From positions 1 through 64,000 of the forward strand of contig JAISTB010000039.1 of assembly GCA_031272775.1 (NCBI GenBank): a stretch of DNA of 64,000 bases, read 5' to 3'. The notes beneath the pieces were generated by a model. The model had not been told where the DNA came from. It saw only the letters and a program-made list of their open reading frames with translations, and ran no database searches. This document shows positions 30,444 to 39,258 of the stretch, one piece after another (within the stretch, counting starts at the first letter, position 1; every line of letters begins with the position of its first letter). Position numbers and translations under genes: made by a program. The stretch is from Fusobacteriaceae bacterium. Its GTDB lineage: Bacteria; Fusobacteriota; Fusobacteriia; Fusobacteriales; Fusobacteriaceae.

Positions 30444-32327
30444 ATGAAAATCGAGATTAAAGTCCTGAATGCCATGCGGTTCACAAAATTGTTCATCGCG
30501 GCGAGCCGCTGGGTTTCCAAATACGCCGACGTTTTGAACGACATCAATGTGTTCCCCGCGCCCGACGGCGATACGGGGACGAATATTTCCATGACGCTGC
30601 AGGCCGTGGAAAACGAGCTGGTCAAGCTTGACCATGAGCCCGATATGAGGGAATTTGTGGACGTGGTGTCCGAAGCCGCGCTGATGGGTGCGAAAGGGAC
30701 GTCGGGAATCATTTTTGCCAATCTTTTGGCGGGATTTCTCTCGACCATCGCCGACAAGGAAGACGTGACGATAAGGGATGTGGCGGCGGCCTTTGTGGAG
30801 GCCCGAGAGCGGGTCTACGCGGCGGTTGCGGCCCCCGTTGAGGGGACAATTCTGACCGTCCTTTCCGAGGTGGCTAATTCAGCCGTCGCCTACGAGGGCG
30901 ATCCCGAAGATTTTATCCTCTTCCTCGTTTACCTCAAAAATGTGGCCTGGGAAGCCTTGCAGAAGACCCCCGAACAGTTTCCGCTGCTCAGGGAAAACGG
31001 CGTCGTGGATGCCGGAGGAATGGGCTTTTTCTACCTTCTCGAAAGTTTCGAAAAATCCGTTTCCGACCCCGAGATGCTCAAAGACCTGGAGCGTATCATC
31101 AAGTCCCAGGCCATTCGCAGCGAGCGTCTGAAGCAAATCGCTTCCGGGAAGCAGACGTCAAAATACAAGTACAATCTGGAATTTTTGCTGGAAAGCGACG
31201 AATTTGACGTCGGGGCCTACAAAAAGAAAATCGCCCGTTACGGCGATATTCTGTACTGCGTGCAGATCGGGCGGAAAACGAAGACCCAGATCCACACCGA
31301 CGCCCCCTGGGAGCTCCTCAAGATCGGGGACAAGAGCGGGCGGATCTACAACATCAACCTCGAAAACCTCCAGCCCGAAGGGGAAGCGCCGACGGCTTCC
31401 GCGGTTTTTCAGCCCGACGGGGAAAGCGGGGAGAGTCAGGCCGAGGAGGCCGACGCGACCCGGCTGATCGATACGGCCGTCGTGACGGATTCGGGCTCGG
31501 ATTTGACCGAAGACGTCGTAAAAGACCTGCGGGTCAGCATTATTCCGCTCAAATTAAAAGTTCGAGACAATTATTACAGCGACGGGACCGAGTTTACGAA
31601 AAAGGAAATCTGGACGCTCTACCGCAAGGAATTGATTTTCCCCAAGGTGACGCCGCCCTCGCCGACGGAGTTCAAGAACCTCTACGACGAGCTCTTTCAG
31701 AAAGGATACAAAAAGATCATTTCGATCCATATCGCCAACAGCCTGAGCGGTACCCAGCAGGCGGCCAAAGTCGCAAGGGGGATGTTTGAAAACAAGGGGG
31801 ACATCGCGATTATCGATTCCCGCTCCCTTTCGTTACCCCTCGGCCATCTTGTCTTAAAAGCGGCCAAAATGATTGAAAACGGTGCAAATTTCGATGACGT
31901 CGTGAAGAAAATTAATGACAATATCGGAAAAATGGATGTTTATTTGTTCTCCGAGGATCTGTCCTATTTGCAGAAAAACAAGCGGGTCTCGGCTTTCGCG
32001 GGCTCCTGGGGACGGCTGGCCCAGTATCGGATCCGGCTGAAACTCAAGGACGAGACCATCAATTACGACGGCGCCCATTTCGGCTATCGCTCGATTTTCA
32101 AATATGTCCGGAACCTGCTGCGGGATCAGTACGCCAAAAATCGGTATATCGTCTATTCGCTCTGGGGCGGCGGCGCCGACGAGCTCCTCAAGACCAACGA
32201 AATCAAAGAAATCGTACTTTCCCTGAGCGGGAACCTCACCTACGCGGGCAATTTCCAGATCGGGAGTTCCATCGCCAACGCGTCGGGGCCGGTCTTCGGC
32301 TTCGGGATCATTCAGACGTCGCTTTGA
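30444..32327 (+). CDS. Fatty-acid kinase fusion: FakA-like (DhaL) plus FakB-like (DegV)
   Basis: 627 residues. Residues 1-200 form a DhaL kinase domain with the Mg-ATP motif NVFPAPDGDTGTNISMT. Residues 230-310 match the FakA middle domain (DILYCVQIGRKTKTQIHTDA). Residues 340-627 form a DegV/FakB fatty-acid-binding domain with AVVTDSGSDLT, SIHIANSLSGTQQAA and IIDSRSLSLPLGH. In Firmicutes FakA and FakB are separate proteins; FakB carries the acyl chain that FakA phosphorylates for phospholipid synthesis. Here both are one chain, so acyl delivery would be in cis. The 3' end overlaps the convergent YkvI-like gene by 20 bp. Confidence 0.85.
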   Translation: MKIEIKVLNAMRFTKLFIAASRWVSKYADVLNDINVFPAPDGDTGTNISMTLQAVENELVKLDHEPDMREFVDVVSEAALMGAKGTSGIIFANLLAGFLSTIADKEDVTIRDVAAAFVEARERVYAAVAAPVEGTILTVLSEVANSAVAYEGDPEDFILFLVYLKNVAWEALQKTPEQFPLLRENGVVDAGGMGFFYLLESFEKSVSDPEMLKDLERIIKSQAIRSERLKQIASGKQTSKYKYNLEFLLESDEFDVGAYKKKIARYGDILYCVQIGRKTKTQIHTDAPWELLKIGDKSGRIYNINLENLQPEGEAPTASAVFQPDGESGESQAEEADATRLIDTAVVTDSGSDLTEDVVKDLRVSIIPLKLKVRDNYYSDGTEFTKKEIWTLYRKELIFPKVTPPSPTEFKNLYDELFQKGYKKIISIHIANSLSGTQQAAKVARGMFENKGDIAIIDSRSLSLPLGHLVLKAAKMIENGANFDDVVKKINDNIGKMDVYLFSEDLSYLQKNKRVSAFAGSWGRLAQYRIRLKLKDETINYDGAHFGYRSIFKYVRNLLRDQYAKNRYIVYSLWGGGADELLKTNEIKEIVLSLSGNLTYAGNFQIGSSIANASGPVFGFGIIQTSL

Positions 32328-33507
32328 GGTTTTCGTATACGGCGACTTTTCTCCGGAGCAGGGCCGAGAGGACAAAGGGTATGGCCACAACGATTAACGA
32401 TCCGTACCCCAGATAGGAGTAACCGATTTTTACAAGCCCCAGCAGACCGAACTGCGCGATGGCAAAAGCCAGGATCGTAAAGCCGAGAGAGGCCCACACA
32501 TAGCGAATCCGTCTTTTTTTAAGGGCGGTTTCCACGCTTTCCCGGCGCTCGAAGGCGTTCACAACTCGGGCGACGATTCCCGCGATCATATTGACGCCGG
32601 TGGAAACGGCGCCCAGCAAGATCAGAAGGGAAATGATCGGCTTGAAGACCGTGGCGCCGACGCCCTTTGAAACAAGGGTCATCATGGGTACGGAGACCTG
32701 TCTGCCCGTCTGGGCGTTGATCAGTGACGGAGAGAAGGCTACAGCCAGCATCCCCAGGATGGATACCATGATGATGACCGCGTTCACCGTAAACATGTAG
32801 ATCATGCTTTTCTTCACTTCCGACTCGTCTTTCAGCGATTCCACGTGCTGATACATCAGGCCGATGGACGCCAGCTGGAACGCGAAATAAATTACAGCGC
32901 TCTTCAGAGCGGGCCAGAGCGTAGAGGGTTCTGTGGAGCCCAAAGGAACCGCGCCTGCCGATAATTCTCCGAGGGCCCGCACAATCTCTTTCCACTGTAC
33001 GATAATGTTCGGAATCACCACGACAAGCACGCCCGCGATAATGAAAACGGAAAGGGTCGCCGCGGCTTTTCTGACGATATGCGTGCCGTAGAGCGCGATG
33101 AGGAAAATGAATACGCCGATGATGACGGTATTCAACCAGTAAGGCGTTCCGAAGAGGGAACCCATGACTTCTCCGCCGGTGGCGAAGGCCACTGCGGGCG
33201 CGAGGCAAATCAGCATAATGTAGACGATTTCATAGAGATTGGAAAAGAGGACGTTGGTTTTTCCATAGAATACGTCGCAGAAGCTGCGGTAATCATAGGT
33301 TTTCTGCCGGAAAGCGTTCAGCATGCCGTACCAGAAAAAGATACTCAGCAACGCCTGCGCCAAAACGGGCATGATCAAGGTCCAAATTCCGTAATTTATA
33401 AAATACTGGTACAACTGTACTCCGGAAGCGAAACCGCCTCCAAACTGCGTGGTAAAACCGACAAAGGCGACTCCGACCGCCAAAGGCATCTTGTTTTTAT
33501 CAATCAT
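32308..33507 (-). CDS. YkvI-family membrane transporter-like protein
   Basis: 399 residues from ATG 33507, which has GAGGAG nine bases upstream; the ATG at 33516 abuts that site. About ten membrane helices. The N-terminus with AFVGFTTQFGGGFASGVQLYQ and the overall pattern match the YkvI family, whose fold is related to APC/LeuT transporters; the substrate is not known. It is the last gene of the etfB-etfA-dehydrogenase series, 81 bp downstream, so it may carry the hydroxy acid oxidised by that complex. Confidence 0.8.
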   Translation of the reverse strand: MIDKNKMPLAVGVAFVGFTTQFGGGFASGVQLYQYFINYGIWTLIMPVLAQALLSIFFWYGMLNAFRQKTYDYRSFCDVFYGKTNVLFSNLYEIVYIMLICLAPAVAFATGGEVMGSLFGTPYWLNTVIIGVFIFLIALYGTHIVRKAAATLSVFIIAGVLVVVIPNIIVQWKEIVRALGELSAGAVPLGSTEPSTLWPALKSAVIYFAFQLASIGLMYQHVESLKDESEVKKSMIYMFTVNAVIIMVSILGMLAVAFSPSLINAQTGRQVSVPMMTLVSKGVGATVFKPIISLLILLGAVSTGVNMIAGIVARVVNAFERRESVETALKKRRIRYVWASLGFTILAFAIAQFGLLGLVKIGYSYLGYGSLIVVAIPFVLSALLRRKVAVYENLKATSE

Positions 33508-33588
33508 CTTATTCATCTCCTCATGAAATTCGGTATCGTTTTATTTTTGTATTTCATTTCAAATGGGTCAATCTACTATTCCTATCGT

Positions 33589-35007
33589 TCAGTTTTCGGG
33601 AAAATGGATCACTTTCCCGGGATTCAGCAGGTTCTTTTCGTCAAAGATTTTTTTCACGCCCTGAAACAATTTATAGAGGGAACGACCTACGAAATCTTCG
33701 AGGTAGTCTATTCTTCCGATTCCTATTCCATGCTCTCCGGATAATTGCCCGCCCAATTCCTTGGACTTGGCGTAAAGTTCTTTGAGGCAGTTTTTCGTAT
33801 TGTAATGCCATTCCTCATCCGTTTGGTTTTTCCGCAGCATTTCCGTATGGATATTGCCGTCTCCCGCGTGACCTACCGTAACAATGCGGATATTGTAGCG
33901 CCGCCCGATTTCCTTGGCCGCCCGGATATAGTTGGCAATTTCAGCCCGCGGCACGACCACGTCGCATTCTTCCTGGGAATCGCTTTCGGCTTTCAAGCCT
34001 TCCAGCACCGCCGCCCGTACGGACCAGACCGATTGAATCCGCTCCGGCGTATCGGCGATTTTCACATCCAGCGCGCCGTTTTGCAGGCAGGTATCCGCGC
34101 ACTGGTTGCAGGCGTTTTCCAATTCTTCCCTGCTCGCCGCGTCATACATGAGAATGAGGTAAGCGTTTCCGCTGTTGTCGGGAAAGGGTTTGTTGAGGTG
34201 GGTCCCGATCATATCCAGCACTTCCTGCTCAATGAATTCCACGGCCGTCGGCATGAAATTCAGCTGCAAGATCTTCGGTACGGACTCGATACAGGTAATC
34301 AAGTCCGCGTAAGGAACCACGAGGGTTCGTGTGAAGGCGGGCAAGGGCAGCAGGCGCAACGTGACTTTCGTACAGATGCACAACGTTCCTTCGGAGCCGA
34401 TGATCAGATCTTTCAGATCATATCCCGTCGTATTTTTTACGACATTGGAAGAAAACTGGACGATTTCGCCGTCAGGCAACACGCCTTCAATGCTTCGTAC
34501 ATAATCCCGGGTAACGCCGTAACGCACGGCGCGCATTCCGCCTGCGTTGGTAATCACCGTACCGCCGATGGAGGCTGTCCGCTCCCCGGGATCGGGCGGA
34601 TAAAACAATCCGACTGCCGAGGCTTCCTTGGAAATGTCGCAGAGCAGCGCCCCCGCTTCGGCTGAGATCGTCATATTGGCCCGGTCAACCGGATCAATCC
34701 GGTTCATCCGGAGCATGGAAATCATGATGCCGCCGCTGCTGCAGATGGCCCCGCCGGCGAGACCGGTGCCGCCGCCTCTCACCACGACCGGGATGTTTTC
34801 TTTCCAGGCGTATTTCATGATGGCGGATACTTCTTCTTTGGTCAGAACTTCCACGAGGGCTTCCGGCTGAAAACTGCCGTATTCCGGCATTTCATCATGC
34901 CAGTAATCCTTCTTTATGGTCTCTCCGACGTAAACCCGTCCGGGATCCGTGATTTTTCTGAGATGCTCGACTCCCGCGGGCGTCAACTTTTTATACCGGT
35001 TTTCCAT
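33589..35007 (-). CDS. FAD-linked 2-hydroxyacid dehydrogenase (GlcD/LctD family)
   Basis: 472 residues. FAD-binding type 4 (PCMH) domain with VVVRGGGTGLAGGA, TNAGGMRAVRYG and KNTTGYDLKDLI, then the FAD-oxidase C domain with VTVGHAGDGNIH and SGEHGIGIGR. The family oxidises lactate, glycolate or 2-hydroxyglutarate. Its ATG overlaps the stop of etfA (TGATG), so this is the dehydrogenase of an EtfAB-linked complex, as in the lactate dehydrogenase LctBCD of acetogens. The substrate cannot be fixed from sequence alone; lactate is my first choice. Confidence 0.88.
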   Translation of the reverse strand: MENRYKKLTPAGVEHLRKITDPGRVYVGETIKKDYWHDEMPEYGSFQPEALVEVLTKEEVSAIMKYAWKENIPVVVRGGGTGLAGGAICSSGGIMISMLRMNRIDPVDRANMTISAEAGALLCDISKEASAVGLFYPPDPGERTASIGGTVITNAGGMRAVRYGVTRDYVRSIEGVLPDGEIVQFSSNVVKNTTGYDLKDLIIGSEGTLCICTKVTLRLLPLPAFTRTLVVPYADLITCIESVPKILQLNFMPTAVEFIEQEVLDMIGTHLNKPFPDNSGNAYLILMYDAASREELENACNQCADTCLQNGALDVKIADTPERIQSVWSVRAAVLEGLKAESDSQEECDVVVPRAEIANYIRAAKEIGRRYNIRIVTVGHAGDGNIHTEMLRKNQTDEEWHYNTKNCLKELYAKSKELGGQLSGEHGIGIGRIDYLEDFVGRSLYKLFQGVKKIFDEKNLLNPGKVIHFPEN

Positions 35008-36026
35008 CAGATGACCGCCTCCTGTTTTTCTTCCATGATCTGCAGCATTGCGGGAATTACTTTATACAAATCGTCGACGATATAATAATGGGCGATATTG
35101 AAGATCAGCGCGTCGGGATCGGAATTGATGGCGACGATGCACTCGGCGTCCCGCATGCAGGATGTGAACTGGATGGCGCCCGAGACGCCGCAGGTAATGA
35201 TCAAGCGCGGTTTCACCGTTCTCCCCGACAGACCGATCTGGCAGTCGGCGGAGCCTATGCCCTCTTCGACCATGGGGCGCGTATAGGCAATCCTTCCGCC
35301 CAATTTTTCCGCCAATTCCCGGACCAGGCGCAAACCTTTCTCATCTTTTACTCCCCGTCCCGCAACCACAAGAATTTCCTCTTCCTCGATGGATTTGGCG
35401 GGCGGGATCGGCGCCGTATGGAGGATTTCTATCCGGGACCGAAGCGCTTCCGCGGGAAGCTCACAGCGGATGAGGCGCCCACGGACGGAGCCTTCCATTT
35501 TCGCGCGATCCATCACCTTGTACCGGATCGTCGCAAACTGGGGACGACATTGGGAAATCAGGATTTTTGCCATGATGTTTCCCCCAAACGCCGGGCGGAT
35601 CTGGACAAGTTCTCCGTTTTCCTTGATATCCAGCGCCGTACAATCGGCGGTTAATCCGGTACGGAATCTCGTGGCCAGACGCGGCGCCAGCGAACGTCCC
35701 AGGGAGGTCGCTCCGATCAAAACGACAGAGGGTCTCGTTTTCGCGATGCAATCGCAGATCGCGTTGGCATAGATATCCGCGCGAAAATCCCCGAGGGCTT
35801 CCTCTTCGTAGATATAGACGTTCTTTACGCCGTAAGCGAGTAGTTTTTCCGCCTTTCTCGCGGTCCCGGGTCCTCCCGCCGCCACGACGTGCACCCGGTA
35901 GGAGGCTTTGGCGCCCAGCTTTTTCGCTTCGCCGATGAGTTCCAGCGTGACCGGGTGAAGGCACTCTTTTCCACATTGGGCAACGATCAGAATATCCTGC
36001 CATCCGGTCGTTTTTTTAATTTCCAT
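35007..36026 (-). CDS. etfA: Electron transfer flavoprotein alpha subunit
   Basis: 339 residues from ATG 36026 (GGGGGAG upstream). N-terminal ETF domain with ILIVAQCGKECLHPVTLELI; C-terminal FAD domain with VVAGRGVKDEKGLRLV, YTRPMVEEG and the signature YIVDDLYKVIP at the end. It lacks the N-terminal ferredoxin domain found in the LctC subunit of electron-bifurcating lactate dehydrogenase. It overlaps etfB by 11 bp and glcD by three. Confidence 0.92.
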   Translation of the reverse strand: MEIKKTTGWQDILIVAQCGKECLHPVTLELIGEAKKLGAKASYRVHVVAAGGPGTARKAEKLLAYGVKNVYIYEEEALGDFRADIYANAICDCIAKTRPSVVLIGATSLGRSLAPRLATRFRTGLTADCTALDIKENGELVQIRPAFGGNIMAKILISQCRPQFATIRYKVMDRAKMEGSVRGRLIRCELPAEALRSRIEILHTAPIPPAKSIEEEEILVVAGRGVKDEKGLRLVRELAEKLGGRIAYTRPMVEEGIGSADCQIGLSGRTVKPRLIITCGVSGAIQFTSCMRDAECIVAINSDPDALIFNIAHYYIVDDLYKVIPAMLQIMEEKQEAVI

Positions 36027-36834
36027 TTTTTTCTCCCCCTTCTCTGATATACTTTTCCTGCGTGAGTATCTGTAACAACGTCGCGGCTTTTTCCTCGGCG
36101 CTTGCCCCTCCAATGCGGATTTTTGTCGCCCGGCCCGTCGGCGGAAACATCTTGATCACTTTTGTTGGCGATCCTTTGGCGCCGTAATGGCTAGGGTCCT
36201 TGTCGGGCAGTTCTTTGCAGGAAATCTTCCGGACATTCTTTTCCCCGGCTTCTTTCACTTTTTTATAGGAAGGCAGACGGGGGACGTTGATATCCTTCTC
36301 TACGGTAATGAGGCAGGGATATTCCATCCTGGCGATCTGGGAGACTCCGCCGACGTCCTGCCGCGTCTCGATGCCCTTTTCATCGACTTTTTGGATTTCT
36401 TTGATCCAAGCCACATGGGGCAAACCCATTTGCTCGGCTATGGCCGGTCCGATTTGAGCCGTGTCCCCGTCTGTGGTTTGTTTGCCGCAAATGATAAGCG
36501 AGACGTCGCCCAAAAGGGTGATGCCTTGAGCCAGAGTATGGCTTGTGGCAAGTACGTCAGAACCTGAGAATTTGGGATCCGTCATGATGACGGCCTCGTC
36601 CGCCCCCATCAGGAAAGCGTCCCGCATGGCTTCTTCCGCCTGAGGCGGTCCCATGGTCAATACGGTGACGGTCGCCCCCAGCGTTTCCTTTATTTTCAAA
36701 GCGGCTTCCAGAGCGAACAAATCATAGGGGTTCGTCTTGTTATCCCCGCCGCCGCGGATCAGGGTCCCCTTCTTTTCGTCAATTTTGATCTGACTGCCGG
36801 CGGGCACCTGTTTGATACAAACTACGATTTTCAT
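36016..36834 (-). CDS. etfB: Electron transfer flavoprotein beta subunit
   Basis: 272 residues from ATG 36834 with GGGAGGAAG upstream; the long frame to 37077 is non-coding by composition. MKIVVCIKQVPAGSQIKID at the start, NPYDLFALEAALKIKE, and the ETF-beta signature region CGKQTTDGDTAQIGPAIAEQ. It forms the FAD/AMP-binding half of ETF and passes electrons from the dehydrogenase. The upstream 36835-37080 holds no gene; a weak -10-like box near 36865 is the only promoter hint. Confidence 0.92.
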   Translation of the reverse strand: MKIVVCIKQVPAGSQIKIDEKKGTLIRGGGDNKTNPYDLFALEAALKIKETLGATVTVLTMGPPQAEEAMRDAFLMGADEAVIMTDPKFSGSDVLATSHTLAQGITLLGDVSLIICGKQTTDGDTAQIGPAIAEQMGLPHVAWIKEIQKVDEKGIETRQDVGGVSQIARMEYPCLITVEKDINVPRLPSYKKVKEAGEKNVRKISCKELPDKDPSHYGAKGSPTKVIKMFPPTGRATKIRIGGASAEEKAATLLQILTQEKYIREGGEKNGN

Positions 36835-37075
36835 GCTTCCTCCCGTGTCTTTGTAAAATGTTGCGATTATCTTATCATGTTTCGAAAATTCTGGGAAGAT
36901 AACAATTTTCTGCAGTCTTTGTTCCCTTTGGCGCTCTATGACCGACCGTTTGGCGGGAATCTCAACAGTTTTACGCGATAATTTTTGTTCGCACCCCGCT
37001 GAGGAATTCGTCTGGAGTTTTGTTAGAAAAGCCGTCAACTGCTTGCGTGCGCCAAGCAATAAGAACGGTTTTTTC

Positions 37076-37128
37076 AAATAAAAACCTCGTATCCCTTGGC
37101 GATGATGACATAACCAAAAGATACGAGG
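37076..37128 (-). terminator. Rho-independent terminator downstream of rseC
   Basis: CCTCGTATC and GATACGAGG (37085-37093 and 37120-37128) enclose an inner TTGG/CCAA stem. On the minus strand the stem is followed by GGTTTTTATTTG, which makes it the terminator of the RseC-like gene. Confidence 0.7.
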
Positions 37129-37165
37129 AAAATTATTCCAGCGATCCGGCAGGCTTTTTTCCCCC

Positions 37166-37573
37166 TTAAAACCGCTCGATATGCGTGATCCGGATATCGT
37201 CCAACTCGTTTTTGCGAGTGGCTTTGTCGTAGAAGAAAATCCCCAAAAACGAGGCGAGGAGAAACGCGAAGCTCACGGCGACGGATTTTCCCTCGGAATA
37301 GCCGAGGAGCTGGCTCCCCACATAATAGCCCAGAAAGAGGAACAGTACCGGCAGCGCGTAGAGGATCAAACTGGCCTTGATGACCCGCTCTCCGGAAATT
37401 TCCATGGTGATCGTATCCCCTACGGCCACGTCCTCGTCGGTAAAAAGCGTATATACCCGCGTGAATTTCCGTTCCGGCGAACAGGATTCGCAGTGGTCGC
37501 ACGCGGTCTCCTTGTAGAGTTTGATTTTGACTTTTCTGCCGTCATGTTCGGTGACGACGCCCTTGCTTTCCAT
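37166..37573 (-). CDS. rseC: RseC/MucC-family membrane protein
   Basis: 135 residues from ATG 37573 with GGGAGGAG upstream. N-terminal cytoplasmic part with the cysteine cluster CDHCESC and the small-barrel pattern ESKGVVTEHDGRKVKIKL, two membrane helices (ASLILYALPVLFLFLGYYVG and SVAVSFAFLLASFLGIFF) and a short tail. RseC proteins modulate envelope-stress control or accompany Rnf-type electron transfer and SoxR reduction. It stands alone, divergent from the 37759 gene, with a CCGCC/GGCGG hairpin just before its ribosome site. Confidence 0.85.
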   Translation of the reverse strand: MESKGVVTEHDGRKVKIKLYKETACDHCESCSPERKFTRVYTLFTDEDVAVGDTITMEISGERVIKASLILYALPVLFLFLGYYVGSQLLGYSEGKSVAVSFAFLLASFLGIFFYDKATRKNELDDIRITHIERF

Positions 37574-37758
37574 AGTCTCACTCCTCCCGCCTTTGGGGCG
37601 GTATTTTTTATTATATCCAAGCATATTTTACCACGGAACTCAGAAAAAAGAAAACCCTTTTGCGTGAAATTCAAAAAAACTTTAAATTTCCCTTTTAAAA
37701 GGTACGCGACCTATGGTATAATTTGAAAAACCGGCGCGGTTGAACGAGCGGAGACCCG

Positions 37759-38595
37759 ATGAATAAACTCATGGCGTTTTTCAAGTCCAGATACCTGTAC
37801 ATCACCCTTTTTTTCGGGATTCTGATTGACGTCGGCCTGCAGGGGCCGCTGGAGAAAAAGGGCTTTTTTCTGGTTTTGTACCAATACCTCGGGCAGTTCG
37901 TCTATGTGATCGCCTTTTTGCTGTTTATCCATATCCTGCTGAGTTTTTTGCGCCGGAAGACGGAGAAGCCCCTTTTCCCCCTGAGCATCGAATTTACCGT
38001 AATCGGGCTGCTGTGCTGCTACTACCTCTATGGTATGTTGCGCCTGCGGATCCCCTTTGAGGCCGCCAGGGCCGACGAGACCCTGCTCAGGGACGCCATG
38101 GACTTCGTGCTCTTCCGGAATCAGGGGAATCTCGTCCTCAAAGATATGGGCCTCATTCCGGCTTATCTCTTTTATCTGCTGCTGTCGAAGCTGAATTTCC
38201 TCGTGATCTACGGAGGGCTTCTGGGCCTGGCGCTGCTCTCCTGGACCGTCGTGCTCTTCTGGCCCATCGGCAGAGAAATTTTGGGGATTTACCGCGATTA
38301 CGTCGAAAAAGAGGCTCTGGAAGCGAAAAAAAGAGCCTTGCTGCGGGAACAGATCGAACGGGAGCGGGCCAAAGAGGCCAAGCGCCTCAAGGAACTCCGG
38401 GAAATCAAAGGACTCAGCGAGCATATCCGGATAAAAGCGCCGGCGCCGGATAAACCGGCTTCCGAAAATGAAAAAATTCCGCCGCCGAAAAAAACGGCGG
38501 TCAGACCGTCTAATCCTTTGGGGAACCTTGAGGGGCTCTCCGATCCCTTTACGCTTTTCGCGGGGGAAAAACCGAAGAAAAAGAGGAAAAAATGA
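37759..38595 (+). CDS. Uncharacterised membrane protein with basic C-terminal coiled coil
   Basis: 278 residues. Four or so membrane helices in residues 12-185 (YLYITLFFGILIDVGL, FVYVIAFLLFIHILLSFL, FTVIGLLCCYYLYGML, LNFLVIYGGLLGLALLSW), then an Arg/Lys/Glu-rich coiled coil (about 195-240) and a Pro/Lys-rich tail. I do not recognise the family. Its ATG overlap with maf and position ahead of mreB suggest a cell-envelope role. A TATAAT at 37717-37722 is its likely -10. Confidence 0.6.
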   Translation: MNKLMAFFKSRYLYITLFFGILIDVGLQGPLEKKGFFLVLYQYLGQFVYVIAFLLFIHILLSFLRRKTEKPLFPLSIEFTVIGLLCCYYLYGMLRLRIPFEAARADETLLRDAMDFVLFRNQGNLVLKDMGLIPAYLFYLLLSKLNFLVIYGGLLGLALLSWTVVLFWPIGREILGIYRDYVEKEALEAKKRALLREQIERERAKEAKRLKELREIKGLSEHIRIKAPAPDKPASENEKIPPPKKTAVRPSNPLGNLEGLSDPFTLFAGEKPKKKRKK

Positions 38596-39170
38596 TTTTG
38601 GCTTCAAAATCGCCCAGAAGAAAGGAAATTCTCGAGCGTCTGGGCTTTCATCTGAGGATCATTGTCCCCGAAACCGAAGAAAACAGCGAAAGGAGCGATA
38701 TCTCCGGCGCCATCCTCGATATCGCGGCGCAAAAGACGCTGACGGCGGCGAAAATTCACCGGGACAGCTATGTGGTGGGGGCCGATACCGTCGTGATCCT
38801 GGACGGCGAAGTCATCGGAAAACCCCGCGACGCAAAAGACGCCGCCAGGACGCTGGCGAAGCTTTCGGGACGTGAGCACAAGGTCTTGACGGGCTTTTCG
38901 TTCCGGCACTGGGAGAAAAACCTCCATATCAGCGATTTCGCGGTCACAAGCGTTCGCTTCCGGGAACTGGGCAAAGCCCTGATCCGCTGGTATGTGGAAA
39001 GCGGGGAACCGCTGGATAAAGCCGGATCCTACGGGATCCAGGGCAGAGGAGCGGTCCTCGTGGAGGAAATCCGCGGCGACTACCTCAACGTGGTGGGCTT
39101 CCCGCTGGCGCTCTTTGCGCAAAGACTGGCCGAAGCGGGGATCACGCCTGATCAATATCCGCTTTTGTAG
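38592..39170 (+). CDS. maf: Maf-family nucleoside triphosphate pyrophosphatase
   Basis: 192 residues. MILASKSPRRKEILERLG is the family signature, followed by VVGADTVVILDGEVIGKP and SYGIQGRGAVLVEEIRGDY. Maf proteins hydrolyse modified or non-canonical nucleotides (dTTP/UTP/m7GTP) and are linked to septum control. The start overlaps the previous stop (ATGA). mreB follows 88 bp downstream. Confidence 0.93.
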   Translation: MILASKSPRRKEILERLGFHLRIIVPETEENSERSDISGAILDIAAQKTLTAAKIHRDSYVVGADTVVILDGEVIGKPRDAKDAARTLAKLSGREHKVLTGFSFRHWEKNLHISDFAVTSVRFRELGKALIRWYVESGEPLDKAGSYGIQGRGAVLVEEIRGDYLNVVGFPLALFAQRLAEAGITPDQYPLL

Positions 39171-39258
39171 CGGAATATGCCGGAAAAATGACATTTGACG
39201 ATACTGTTTCCATAAGACGCGCAAGTCGATTGGGACATCAAACTTATAGAGGTGAAGA

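Noticed and set aside
36835-37077. Upstream extension of etfB
   Set aside because: EtfB proteins start at MKIVV, which has a strong ribosome site; the extension has no family match and odd composition.
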